DNA of 20,188 nucleotides, taken from positions 1 to 20,188 of the forward strand of contig NZ_CAKTTZ010000042.1 in assembly GCF_934617235.1 (NCBI RefSeq), in the 5' to 3' direction. Below the pieces are notes generated by a model, which saw only the letters and a program-made list of their open reading frames with translations, had not been told where the DNA came from and did no database searches. Source of the stretch: an uncultured Ellagibacter sp. (GTDB taxonomy: Bacteria > Actinomycetota > Coriobacteriia > Coriobacteriales > Eggerthellaceae). A program made the translations under genes and the position numbers. Shown piece after piece: positions 6,964 through 13,965 of the stretch. Position 1 is the first letter of the stretch. Each line of letters begins with the position of its first letter.

Positions 6964-7713
6964 TTACTGCAGGTTGAATCCGCCATCTTCGTAGATGGTT
7001 TCGCCGGTGATGAACGACGCCGCCTCCGAGCAAAGGAACAGCGAGACATCGACCATCTCGCGAATCTCGCCGTAGCGATGGAAGGGCATCTTGGCGAGAA
7101 ATGCCGCGTTGCGCTCGGGGTCGTTACGCGTGCCCAAGGTGATGCGCGTAAGCGACGTGCCAGGGGCGATCGCGTTCACGTGGATGCCGTACTCGGCGAG
7201 TTCGCGCGCCATGGTCTGCGTGAGCATCTTCACCGCGGACTTTGAAGGCGGATACGGGGTGACGTTGCTGATAGTGGTGCGGGAGCTGTTGGAGCTGACG
7301 TTTAGGATATGACCCTGGACGCCAAGCTCGACCATGGTGCGTGCAACCGCCTGGGCAACGTAGAAGACGCCGTTCAGGTTGGTGTCGATGACCTCGAGCC
7401 AGCCTTCCTTGGTGCACTCGAGGAAGCTTTGCCTGCACACCGTGCCGGCGTTGTTCATGAGGATATCGATGCGGCCGAAGCGCTCGATGATTTCCTTCAC
7501 GCATTCCTGGACGCGGTCGTAGTCGCGCACGTCGCAATGCATGCACACAACGTCGTCGTTGCCGCCGAAGACCTCTTCCATCGTGTCATCTTCGATATCG
7601 AAGATGACGACCTTGGCACCCTCCTTGACAAGCTGCTCGGTCAGGCCGCGGCCGAAGCCGTTGGCGCCGCCGGTGACAAGCGCGACCTTATCGACAAATC
7701 TCTGCATTTCCAT
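6964..7713 (-). CDS. short-chain dehydrogenase/reductase (BaiA/FabG-like), copy 1
   Basis: The product has 249 residues, typical of classical SDRs. TGGANGFG (14-21) is the dinucleotide-binding loop and Asp39 ends the second strand, suggesting NAD(H) rather than NADP(H). NNAG lies at 87-90. The tetrad is N112, S141, Y154 and K158. The C-terminal ETIYEDGG is the usual SDR ending. The start at 7713 has AGGAG seven bases upstream; the second Met two codons later is spaced less well. It should oxidise or reduce a secondary alcohol/ketone of the pathway substrate. It shares most motifs with the next SDR (7784-8539), for example FGRIDILMNNAG and HRYGEI, so the two look like a tandem duplication that has diverged. 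PYPPSK replaces the more usual YxASK. Confidence 0.93.
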   Translation of the reverse strand: MEMQRFVDKVALVTGGANGFGRGLTEQLVKEGAKVVIFDIEDDTMEEVFGGNDDVVCMHCDVRDYDRVQECVKEIIERFGRIDILMNNAGTVCRQSFLECTKEGWLEVIDTNLNGVFYVAQAVARTMVELGVQGHILNVSSNSSRTTISNVTPYPPSKSAVKMLTQTMARELAEYGIHVNAIAPGTSLTRITLGTRNDPERNAAFLAKMPFHRYGEIREMVDVSLFLCSEAASFITGETIYEDGGFNLQ

Positions 7714-7736
7714 GGTTAGTCTCCTATCGTATTCAT

Positions 7737-7756
7737 TGCGCCAAATCGATGGCGCA
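7737..7756. other. short stem-loop between SDR copies 1 and 2
   Basis: TGCGCC (7737-7742) and GGCGCA (7751-7756) are perfect inverted copies around 8 bases. The site is in the 70-base gap between the two SDR genes and just before the ribosome site of the downstream one. It may affect processing or translation; there is no T-tract. Confidence 0.35.
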
Positions 7757-7783
7757 TCATGGCCGAGTGGCCGCTGGATTCGA

Positions 7784-8539
7784 TTAGAGGCTTTGGCCTC
7801 CGTCTGCGAAAACGGTCTCGCCGAGCAAAAGCGACGCCTCGTCGGACGCGAGGAACAAGCCCAGGCTCACCGCTTCATGGATCTCGCCGTAGCGATGCGT
7901 CGGAATCGCCTTGAGGAACGCCTCGTTCATCTCGGGATTCAAGCGCGTCGGCTCGCTCATGCGGGTCTTCACGGTGCCCGGCCCGAAAGCATTCACGCGA
8001 ATGCCGTACTCGGCGAGCTCTTTGGCGAACTGCTTTGTGAAAATAGTGATGGCAGCCTTGGACGCGGGGTACGCGCCAAGGAACTTCGGAATGAAGCGGA
8101 AGGTGTTGGACGACGTGTTGATGATCACGCCCTTCGTGCCCTTTGCGACCATCGCTTGGGCAACGGCCTGCGCGACGTAGAATGTGCCGCACACGTTGGT
8201 CAAGATCACCTTGTCCCAGGCTTCCTTCGGGCAATTCAGCATGCCGTACTTGTCGTTGTCCTTGATGGAGATGCCCGCGTTGTTCATGAGGATATCGATG
8301 CGGCCGAACTCCTCCACCGCTGCGTCGACCATCGCATGTACGGCGTCGAAGTCCCTGATGTCGAGGGCGAACCTGCGAACGCGGCCCTCTTCCCCGTACA
8401 CTTTTGCAAGGGTTTCCTCTTCGAGGTCGACAGCCACAACAACCTCGACTCCCTCCTCGAGGAAGCGCTCGACCATGCCGCGCCCGATACCGTTCGCAGC
8501 GCCGGTCACCACAACGACTTTACCGTCAAATCTTGCCAT
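7784..8539 (-). CDS. short-chain dehydrogenase/reductase (BaiA/FabG-like), copy 2
   Basis: The product has 251 residues. TGAANGIG (12-19), Asp38 after the second strand (NAD preference), NNAG (86-89) and the tetrad N115, S144, Y157, K161 are all intact. It is a classical cytoplasmic oxidoreductase acting on a hydroxyl or keto group. It is closely related to the neighbouring SDR at 6964-7713, sharing FYVAQAVA, ELAEYGI and HRYGEI. It carries a short insertion after NNAG (SIKDNDKYGMLNCPKEAW), where SDRs shape the substrate pocket, so the two copies probably differ in substrate or in the face attacked. It lies mid-operon, 110 bases after the longer SDR. Confidence 0.93.
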   Translation of the reverse strand: MARFDGKVVVVTGAANGIGRGMVERFLEEGVEVVVAVDLEEETLAKVYGEEGRVRRFALDIRDFDAVHAMVDAAVEEFGRIDILMNNAGISIKDNDKYGMLNCPKEAWDKVILTNVCGTFYVAQAVAQAMVAKGTKGVIINTSSNTFRFIPKFLGAYPASKAAITIFTKQFAKELAEYGIRVNAFGPGTVKTRMSEPTRLNPEMNEAFLKAIPTHRYGEIHEAVSLGLFLASDEASLLLGETVFADGGQSL

Positions 8540-8649
8540 AATCGATCGTCCCCTTCGGCAAGCATTCCCCCGAAACTCGCCTTCATCGAATGTTCCGATA
8601 TGATTTGCAGAAGGAGCCCCTTCCCAAAGAAGAAGCTCCCGATGCGTGA

Positions 8650-9546
8650 CTAGTTCTTGTCCGCGGTTGCGAGGTGGAGATACGTGGTGGCGCCACCGTC
8701 AGCGGAAATGAACTCGCCGTTGATGAAGCTCGCATCGTCGGAAGCGAGGAACAAAACAACGGATGCGATTTCCTCAGGCATGCCGTAGCGCTTCAGCGAG
8801 GAGGCGTCGCACAGGCCCTTGCGGTTCTGGCCGCGAGGAAGCGTCATGCCGGAGAGGATAAGGCCGGGATTCACCGAGTTAACGCGAACACCCAGGGCAC
8901 CAAGGTCGGTTGCGGCGGCGCGGGTCATGCCCATCGCGGCGGCCTTCGCCATGGCATAGCCGACGAAGTTGCCGGGGCCGAAGTGAGTGCCCTGATAGGA
9001 GCACGTGTTCACGATTGCTCCGCCGCCAGACTCGATGATGGAAGGCGCGCAATAGTGCATGCCGTTGTAGACGCCCCAGCAGTCGACGTCCATGATGCGC
9101 TCGAGCGACTCGCGGGTTTCCGTAAGGACGCTACCGTTCTGGCAGATGCCGGCGTTGTTGACCAAAACGTCGAGGCGGCCGCACTCTTCCTTGATGCGGG
9201 CAACGAGGTTCTGCCAACCCTCTTCGTCGGCGACGTCCATGACGACCGCGACAGCCTCGCCGTCATCGGCGAGAATGTTCGCCTCGACGCGCTTCAAGCC
9301 CTCTTCAACAACGTCGACTATGTAGACCTTCGCACCCTGCTGAGCGAACATCTTGGCTTCGATTTCGCCCTGACCGCCGGCGGCGCCCGTCACGATAACG
9401 ACCTGGCCGTCGAACTTGCCGGTGCCCTCGGGAACGCGAGGCCAGTGCTTGGCCTGGGATTCCGCATAGATGCGCTCCTCGAACTCCTTCTGGCCCGGGC
9501 CGGTGACAATCGCCTCATCAAAGAATGCTGCGCGCTCGGATTTCAT
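8650..9546 (-). CDS. short-chain dehydrogenase with N-terminal extension
   Basis: The product has 298 residues, about 45 more than its two neighbours, all at the N-terminus. That extension (MKSERAAFFDEAIV ... AKHWPRVPEG) looks soluble, not a signal peptide. The start at 9546 has AAGGAGGACGGA upstream, so the extension is real. TGAAGGQG lies at 53-60, Asp78 suggests NAD(H), NNAG is at 130-133, and Y197-x3-K201 (YAMAK) is the catalytic pair with S183. The tetrad Asn is replaced by Asp155 (VDCWG where relatives have N-x-x-G), and S183 to Y197 is one residue longer than in the paralogues. It belongs to a different SDR subgroup from the tandem pair downstream. Function is an alcohol/ketone or ring dehydrogenase of unknown substrate. 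Confidence 0.9.
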   Translation of the reverse strand: MKSERAAFFDEAIVTGPGQKEFEERIYAESQAKHWPRVPEGTGKFDGQVVIVTGAAGGQGEIEAKMFAQQGAKVYIVDVVEEGLKRVEANILADDGEAVAVVMDVADEEGWQNLVARIKEECGRLDVLVNNAGICQNGSVLTETRESLERIMDVDCWGVYNGMHYCAPSIIESGGGAIVNTCSYQGTHFGPGNFVGYAMAKAAAMGMTRAAATDLGALGVRVNSVNPGLILSGMTLPRGQNRKGLCDASSLKRYGMPEEIASVVLFLASDDASFINGEFISADGGATTYLHLATADKN

Positions 9547-9601
9547 TCCGTCCTCCTTGTGACTCTTTGTGAATGTTGCTGTTGTATGTTGGGGGAAAGC
9601 G

Positions 9602-9633
9602 CAGCCGCGCTACACGTGCGTGCAACGCGGCTG
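9602..9633. other. stem-loop between EthD and SDR genes
   Basis: CAGCCGCG (9602-9609) and CGCGGCTG (9626-9633) are perfect inverted copies around 16 bases. They lie 12 bases after the stop of the first gene of the operon. On the minus strand only CGCTTTCCCCC follows, so this is at most a weak terminator. It could lower expression of the later genes relative to the first, or protect an mRNA end. Confidence 0.5.
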
Positions 9634-9645
9634 TAGCGAATCGAC

Positions 9646-10338
9646 CTATTTGACGACGATGGGGTCGACGAAGTACGTGGTGACGGTGCCGATGAACTCA
9701 GCAGCGTGCGGGCTTGCGCGACGCTCGAAGCCGGGGGTGCCGTAGCACTCGTCGAAGGCGTCCATGTCCTCGAAGAAGAACTCGACCATACCCTCGAAGG
9801 GAAGCTCGTCGTAGCTCACATGCTTGCCATCGATCAGGCGGTCGACGACGAGGTTCTGGTTGTAGCCGCAGTAGCCGGTCATGTGCTTCACGAGCAGGGA
9901 GTGGGTGTACCACCACTCGGTGTGGAACTTCATCGCGTCCACGCCCTCCTTGCGGTCGCAGAAGGAAACGCGCTTGATCGGGCCCTTCTTCTGCAGGTAA
10001 GCGGGAACCGGGGTGTCGACCTTCTTCACGGAGACGAACTCGGAAACCGGAGCCTCGGCAACCTTCGCGTAAAGCTCGGCGATTGCCTCGCCCTTGGCTT
10101 CGAGGGCCTCGTTCATATCGCCATAGCTGTCGAAATACATCTCGACGAAACCGTCGATGTCAACGCTGCCGCGTCCTGCCCAAGAGCGCTGCTGACGGTC
10201 GGTGACGACATTGATCTCGCATTTGAACAGGGTAGGCATCTCCCCTACGATAGCCTCGAACCCCTCTACGAGCGCATTGCGGAAATCCTTCTCGGAAACG
10301 CCTTCTTTACCCTTCAGCAAGCTGATCCTCGAAATCAT
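9646..10338 (-). CDS. EthD-domain protein (two tandem domains), first gene of operon
   Basis: The product has 230 residues; the ATG at 10338 follows AAAGGGGA. It is the paralogue of the protein at 5617-6354. GSVDIDGF followed by an EMxFD element occupies the same positions (58-70) in both, and the second halves share DELP, a MVEFxFE element and DAF. As there, domain 1 (1-110) and domain 2 (about 120-225) are related to each other, making a one-chain version of a dimeric alpha-beta barrel. Domain 1 lacks the HW-x3-HGP motif (residues 21-29 read NALVEGFEA), so only domain 2 (EWWYTHSLLV) may bind ligand. It opens the operon that runs to 5617. The role is unknown: an isomerase, cyclase or binding protein for the pathway substrate is possible. 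Confidence 0.87.
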   Translation of the reverse strand: MISRISLLKGKEGVSEKDFRNALVEGFEAIVGEMPTLFKCEINVVTDRQQRSWAGRGSVDIDGFVEMYFDSYGDMNEALEAKGEAIAELYAKVAEAPVSEFVSVKKVDTPVPAYLQKKGPIKRVSFCDRKEGVDAMKFHTEWWYTHSLLVKHMTGYCGYNQNLVVDRLIDGKHVSYDELPFEGMVEFFFEDMDAFDECYGTPGFERRASPHAAEFIGTVTTYFVDPIVVK

Positions 10339-10430
10339 TTGTTCCCCTTTCTACAATGAATCTTCAGCATATGCTTTCGTTCTATGCCCTCTGCCTTCAG
10401 TTTCCTACGGCTTTGGGACAACGCCAAGAA

Positions 10431-10467
10431 CGCACTTGAAAGTGCGCGCCTTACCTTTAAGTAAGGC
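10431..10467 (-). promoter_or_regulatory. double palindrome control region of the EthD/SDR operon
   Basis: Two adjacent perfect dyads lie 93 bases upstream of the first gene: CGCACT-TGAA-AGTGCG (10431-10446) and GCCTTAC-CTTTAA-GTAAGGC (10448-10467). The same two elements in the same order lie upstream of the flavoenzyme operon (18343-18401). The TTAC-N6-GTAA core fits a dimeric winged-helix repressor or activator. An alternative is that the first dyad, followed on the minus strand by TTCTT, ends the transcript from 10495. No regulator gene for it is in the window other than the LysR at 1259-2203. Confidence 0.6.
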
Positions 10468-10494
10468 ATTGAATCGGACTGATAATTCTACCAA

Positions 10495-12450
10495 CTAAAT
10501 GGAGCAAGCGGCCTCGTACGCGTTGCGTATGTCCTCGAACGCGTCGGCCACGCCAAGCGCATCCCCCACGACAAGCACCCTGCCGCAAAAGCCCGCTTCG
10601 GGAATCTCCGTAGCGAGAGCAGACTCGCTGCGAGAGCCGAACGCCGTAACGACCGTATCGAAGCCGGTGAGCTTCGACGTGACGCCGCAGTGCTCGGCAA
10701 GGACGCCCGTGTCGGACACCTCGACCACCTTGGTGCCGGTTCGCACTGAAACTCCCAGCTCATCGAGGTGCGCGAGCGACCAGCTGCGCGGAATCGGCTC
10801 CGCATCGGAGGCAATCTCGGATGCGGCCTCGATGATGGTGACCCGTGCCCCCTGCTCAGCAAGGAGCTCGGCGGTCTCTACGCCAACCTGGCCGCCTCCT
10901 AAAACTGCTACCTTTCCCCGAACAGTCGCTTTGCCCGCAAGCACGTCCCACGCGCCCACAACAAGCGGCGACTCCGCAAGGCCGGGGATCGGCGGGGCGG
11001 AAGGAACGCTGCCCGTCGCGACGATGACCACATCAGGAGCAGCCGCGGCAACCCGGGCAGCCGTCATCTTCTCGTTGAGGTGAACGCGCACGCCAGCCTT
11101 CTCAATCTGGCGAACCTGCCATGCCGCAAAGGTTGCAAGTACCTGCTTGCCCGGCGGAATCGCAGCGAGACGCCACTGTCCGCCGAGCCTGTCCGATGCT
11201 TCGAACAAGTCGACATCATGGCCCCTTGAAGCGGCAACCAGCGCGGCTTCCATGCCAGCGATACCGCCGCCAACCACCATGACGCTTTTGACTTCGGGCC
11301 GCTCGTCCGCACCCAAATCGAAGCGCTCCGAATACTCAACCTCGCGTCCCGTGCGGGGGTTGAGCGCACAATGCACGGAATGGCCACGCCTGCTCTCGCC
11401 CGCACACCCGCGCAAGCACGCGATGCACGGGATGATATCCTCCGGACGACCCTGCGCCACCTTCAGCGGGAACTGGGGATCGGCCAGAGACGAGCGCCCC
11501 ATGCCGACGAAATCGGTAGTATCTGAAGCAACGAGCTCTTCGGCGATGGCGGGATCGGAAATCCGCCCGACGACCGCGATCGGCACGTCGACGACTTCCT
11601 TCAGCGCGCTGGCAGAAAGAGCGTAGAAGCCAGGCTCGATTCCCGAAGGCGGCGTGATCACATCGCGCGATTCGGGCACCCCTTGCGAAATATTGAGCAA
11701 GTCGATGCCCGCGGAGCCGATCATCCGAGCGAGAGCCCTCGTCTCGTACGCGCCGTTGCTTCCCGGCACATGGTCACAAGCGCTGAAACGGAACGAAATC
11801 GGGTAATCGGGGCCGACGGCATCGCGGATGGCTCCTATGACCTCGAGCGCGAAGCGCGCCCGGCCAGGAAGGCTTCCCCCGTACTCGTCGCATCTCTTGT
11901 TGCAGACAGGCGAGAGAAACTCGTTGATCAGGTATCCGTGTGCCCCGTGGATCTCAACCGCATCGAAGCCCGCCTCCTTCGCGCGACGAGCAGCGGAAGC
12001 GAACGCACCCACCACAAAGCGGATGTCGTCATGGCTCATTTCCCGTGGCGTATTCTGCGCCGTCGGGTCGCGAAGCGCCGAGGGCGCCATGAGGTTCTCA
12101 CCCGCAAAAGCGGGGTTTGCAACCCGTCCGGGATGAAACAGCTGCGCACCGATGGTTCCGCCCGCCGCATGGATGCGACGCACGAACTCGGCGTGGGGCG
12201 CAATCTGGGAATCGCTCCACAGACCAGGGAGGCGCACATGGGTCTTCCCCTCGGGGACGATTGCATAGTTCTCGGTGATCACGAGGCCCCATCCGCCGCG
12301 AGCCTTCTCCTCGTGAAAGCGGATGAACTGCTCGGTCGGCAGGCCGTCTTCGCCTGCCATATCGGTAACGGCAGCAGTCGCGATCAGGCGATTCTTAAGA
12401 GTCAGCCCCCCGATGCGCCCCTCGGTAAGCAGATAGTCGAAGTTCCCCAT
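10495..12450 (-). CDS. Fe-S flavoenzyme, OYE/2,4-dienoyl-CoA reductase type (BaiCD/BaiH-like)
   Basis: The product has 651 residues from MGNFDYLLTE; the ATG at 12450 has GGGGGT upstream. A start 22 codons earlier (12516) has no ribosome site and would begin within a stem-loop, so it is less likely. Residues 1-335 are the FMN-binding OYE barrel with the substrate motif HGAHGY (H168, H171, Y173). C342, C345, C349 and C361 bind a 4Fe-4S cluster, in the C-x2-C-x3-C-x11-C pattern of FadH. From about 388 there is an FAD/NAD(P)H module with GGGIAG (394-399) and GGGQVG (518-523). Such enzymes reduce C=C bonds conjugated to a carbonyl, as BaiCD does for 3-oxo-delta4 bile acids or daidzein reductase for isoflavones. 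It is last in the operon and belongs to a different subgroup from the two at 13966-18223. Confidence 0.92.
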   Translation of the reverse strand: MGNFDYLLTEGRIGGLTLKNRLIATAAVTDMAGEDGLPTEQFIRFHEEKARGGWGLVITENYAIVPEGKTHVRLPGLWSDSQIAPHAEFVRRIHAAGGTIGAQLFHPGRVANPAFAGENLMAPSALRDPTAQNTPREMSHDDIRFVVGAFASAARRAKEAGFDAVEIHGAHGYLINEFLSPVCNKRCDEYGGSLPGRARFALEVIGAIRDAVGPDYPISFRFSACDHVPGSNGAYETRALARMIGSAGIDLLNISQGVPESRDVITPPSGIEPGFYALSASALKEVVDVPIAVVGRISDPAIAEELVASDTTDFVGMGRSSLADPQFPLKVAQGRPEDIIPCIACLRGCAGESRRGHSVHCALNPRTGREVEYSERFDLGADERPEVKSVMVVGGGIAGMEAALVAASRGHDVDLFEASDRLGGQWRLAAIPPGKQVLATFAAWQVRQIEKAGVRVHLNEKMTAARVAAAAPDVVIVATGSVPSAPPIPGLAESPLVVGAWDVLAGKATVRGKVAVLGGGQVGVETAELLAEQGARVTIIEAASEIASDAEPIPRSWSLAHLDELGVSVRTGTKVVEVSDTGVLAEHCGVTSKLTGFDTVVTAFGSRSESALATEIPEAGFCGRVLVVGDALGVADAFEDIRNAYEAACSI

Positions 12451-12504
12451 AGCACGTACCCCCGCGTCAAAACCAAGCTTGGGCATAAGCCCAGCGAAAT
12501 AGAG

Positions 12505-12536
12505 AACAGGGGCCAAACATAGGCTCGACCCCTGTT
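12505..12536 (-). terminator. stem-loop between transporter and flavoenzyme genes
   Basis: AACAGGGG (12505-12512) and CCCCTGTT (12529-12536) are perfect 8-bp arms, and a pyrimidine-rich CTCTATTTC follows on the minus strand. It lies 38 bases past the transporter stop and 54 before the flavoenzyme start. It may be a partial terminator or attenuator inside the operon. A small extra dyad, CAAGC/GCTTG, sits at 12555-12567. Confidence 0.45.
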
Positions 12537-12573
12537 GAAATCTTAACTACCTTACAAGCTTCGCTTGCACAGC

Positions 12574-13806
12574 TTAGGCAGCCTGCTCCTTGGCCTTCAT
12601 CCTCTTGAAGAAGAACAGGGCGATGGCGAGCAGAACGATACCGACGATGCAGAGAACACCGAGGATCGGGAATGCGGAGCTGTAGCTGCCGGTGGTGGCG
12701 AGAGCGTTAGCTGCAACCTGGGGCCCGATGAAGGAAGCCAGGGTGTAGCCGATGAACATGAAGCCGTAGTTCTGGCCCATGTTGCCAGGACCGAAGGCGT
12801 CGGCGTTCAGCGAAGGCATGATGGCCATGATGCCGCCGAAGCAGATGCCGAGCACGCAGGACTCAGCGATGAACACCATCGGGGTATTAGCGCTCGAGTA
12901 CAGGAACAGGTGGATTACCGCAGTGACAGCAACGGCACCGAACATGGTTTGGAAGCGGCCGAACCTGTCGGAGATGGCGCCGAGGCCCACACGACCGATG
13001 GCGTTCGCGATACCGAAGATGCCGACCATAAGAGCGCCCATGCCAGCGTCCATGCCAGCTTGCGTCTGGCCGATCAGGGAAACGGTGGAGAGCATCGTAA
13101 CGCCGGTGCAGCCAACCATACCGAAGAAGAGAAGCATAACCCAGAAGAAGGGAGTCTTGAGCATTTCGGGAGAGGTGTAGCTCTTGACCTTGGTGTCGAC
13201 GACCTCGACGGGCGGTTCCCAGCCTTCGGGCTTGTAGTCAGCGGCAGGAAGCTTCAGAACGCGAGCCAGGATGATGAAGCACACGATGCAGAAGATACCG
13301 ACGATGTTGAAGCAGAGAGAAACGTTGAACTGCTCGATGAGCATGTTGGCGATCGGAGCAGTGAACAGCGGGTAGATAGCCATGATAGCGAGAGCGATGC
13401 CGTTTGCGAAGCCGCGCTTGTCAGGATACCAACGGGTGCATACCGCGAGCGACAGGTTGTAGGCAATACCGTCGCACACACCGACCAGGATGCCGAAGGT
13501 CACGTAGAGCACCGGGATGCTGCTTGCGAAGCCGGTCAGGAACCAGCCAAGGCCGAAGCCGACGCCGGCGATGGTCATGATCGTGCTTGCAGACCAGCGG
13601 CGCTGCAGCCAACCGCCGATAGGACCGGAAACGCCGATGAGGGCGATAACCAGCGTGTAAGCGAAAGAAACCTCTTGCGGAGACCAGCCATAAGCCGCCA
13701 TGAGGGGCTTCTGGAAAACGCTCCAGCAGTTCAGAGAAGCGGTGAGTGCACCACAGAGTGCCGCGCAGATAAGCATAACCCCTCGGCGCGCAGTTTTCTG
13801 AGACAT
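12574..13806 (-). CDS. MFS transporter, OFA (oxalate/formate antiporter) type
   Basis: The product has 410 residues starting MSQKTARRGV. The ATG at 13806 has AAGGAGG seven bases upstream; an ATG seven codons earlier would place that ribosome site inside the gene. Twelve hydrophobic segments can be traced. There is a central cytoplasmic loop at about 200-230 (ADYKPEGWEPPVEVV), the type seen in OFA-family carriers, and the second-half MFS signature GLGAISDRFGR. The early segment NCWSVFQKPLMAAYGW is also typical of OFA members. These exchange or import small carboxylates across the cytoplasmic membrane; distant relatives carry larger acids. It is embedded between flavoenzyme genes, which marks it as the carrier for the pathway substrate or product. 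In the bai operon a transporter (BaiG) holds a comparable place but is a different MFS family. Confidence 0.93.
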   Translation of the reverse strand: MSQKTARRGVMLICAALCGALTASLNCWSVFQKPLMAAYGWSPQEVSFAYTLVIALIGVSGPIGGWLQRRWSASTIMTIAGVGFGLGWFLTGFASSIPVLYVTFGILVGVCDGIAYNLSLAVCTRWYPDKRGFANGIALAIMAIYPLFTAPIANMLIEQFNVSLCFNIVGIFCIVCFIILARVLKLPAADYKPEGWEPPVEVVDTKVKSYTSPEMLKTPFFWVMLLFFGMVGCTGVTMLSTVSLIGQTQAGMDAGMGALMVGIFGIANAIGRVGLGAISDRFGRFQTMFGAVAVTAVIHLFLYSSANTPMVFIAESCVLGICFGGIMAIMPSLNADAFGPGNMGQNYGFMFIGYTLASFIGPQVAANALATTGSYSSAFPILGVLCIVGIVLLAIALFFFKRMKAKEQAA

Positions 13807-13918
13807 TGTCATCCTCCTTGTAGACAACTAAACACATTTATAGATGAGAAACCGACCCCTTAAACGAAGCATCCCCTTTCTACGTCGGCAAACTTCGGTT
13901 TCCCCATGCACTCCGCGG

Positions 13919-13950
13919 CTCGCCGAATCGGAAGATCCCGACACGGCGAG
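13919..13950. other. interrupted stem-loop between flavoenzyme and transporter genes
   Basis: CTCGCCG (13919-13925) pairs with CGGCGAG (13944-13950), and inside it TCGG (13928-13931) pairs with CCGA (13938-13941). It starts 16 bases past the flavoenzyme stop. There is no T-tract on the minus strand. It is probably an mRNA-stabilising or weak termination structure at the gene junction. Confidence 0.5.
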
Positions 13951-13965
13951 ACGCGGGATGATGCC

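Noticed and set aside
8613..8639. Terminator after the gap between SDR genes
   Set aside because: GGAGC/GCTCC is only a 5-bp stem with a long loop and no T-tract, too weak to list as a feature.
12565..13863. 432-codon plus-strand frame opposite the OFA transporter
   Set aside because: The product is an Asp/Glu/His-rich low-complexity chain, which is what antisense of a membrane protein gene gives. The minus strand shows a clear 12-segment carrier.
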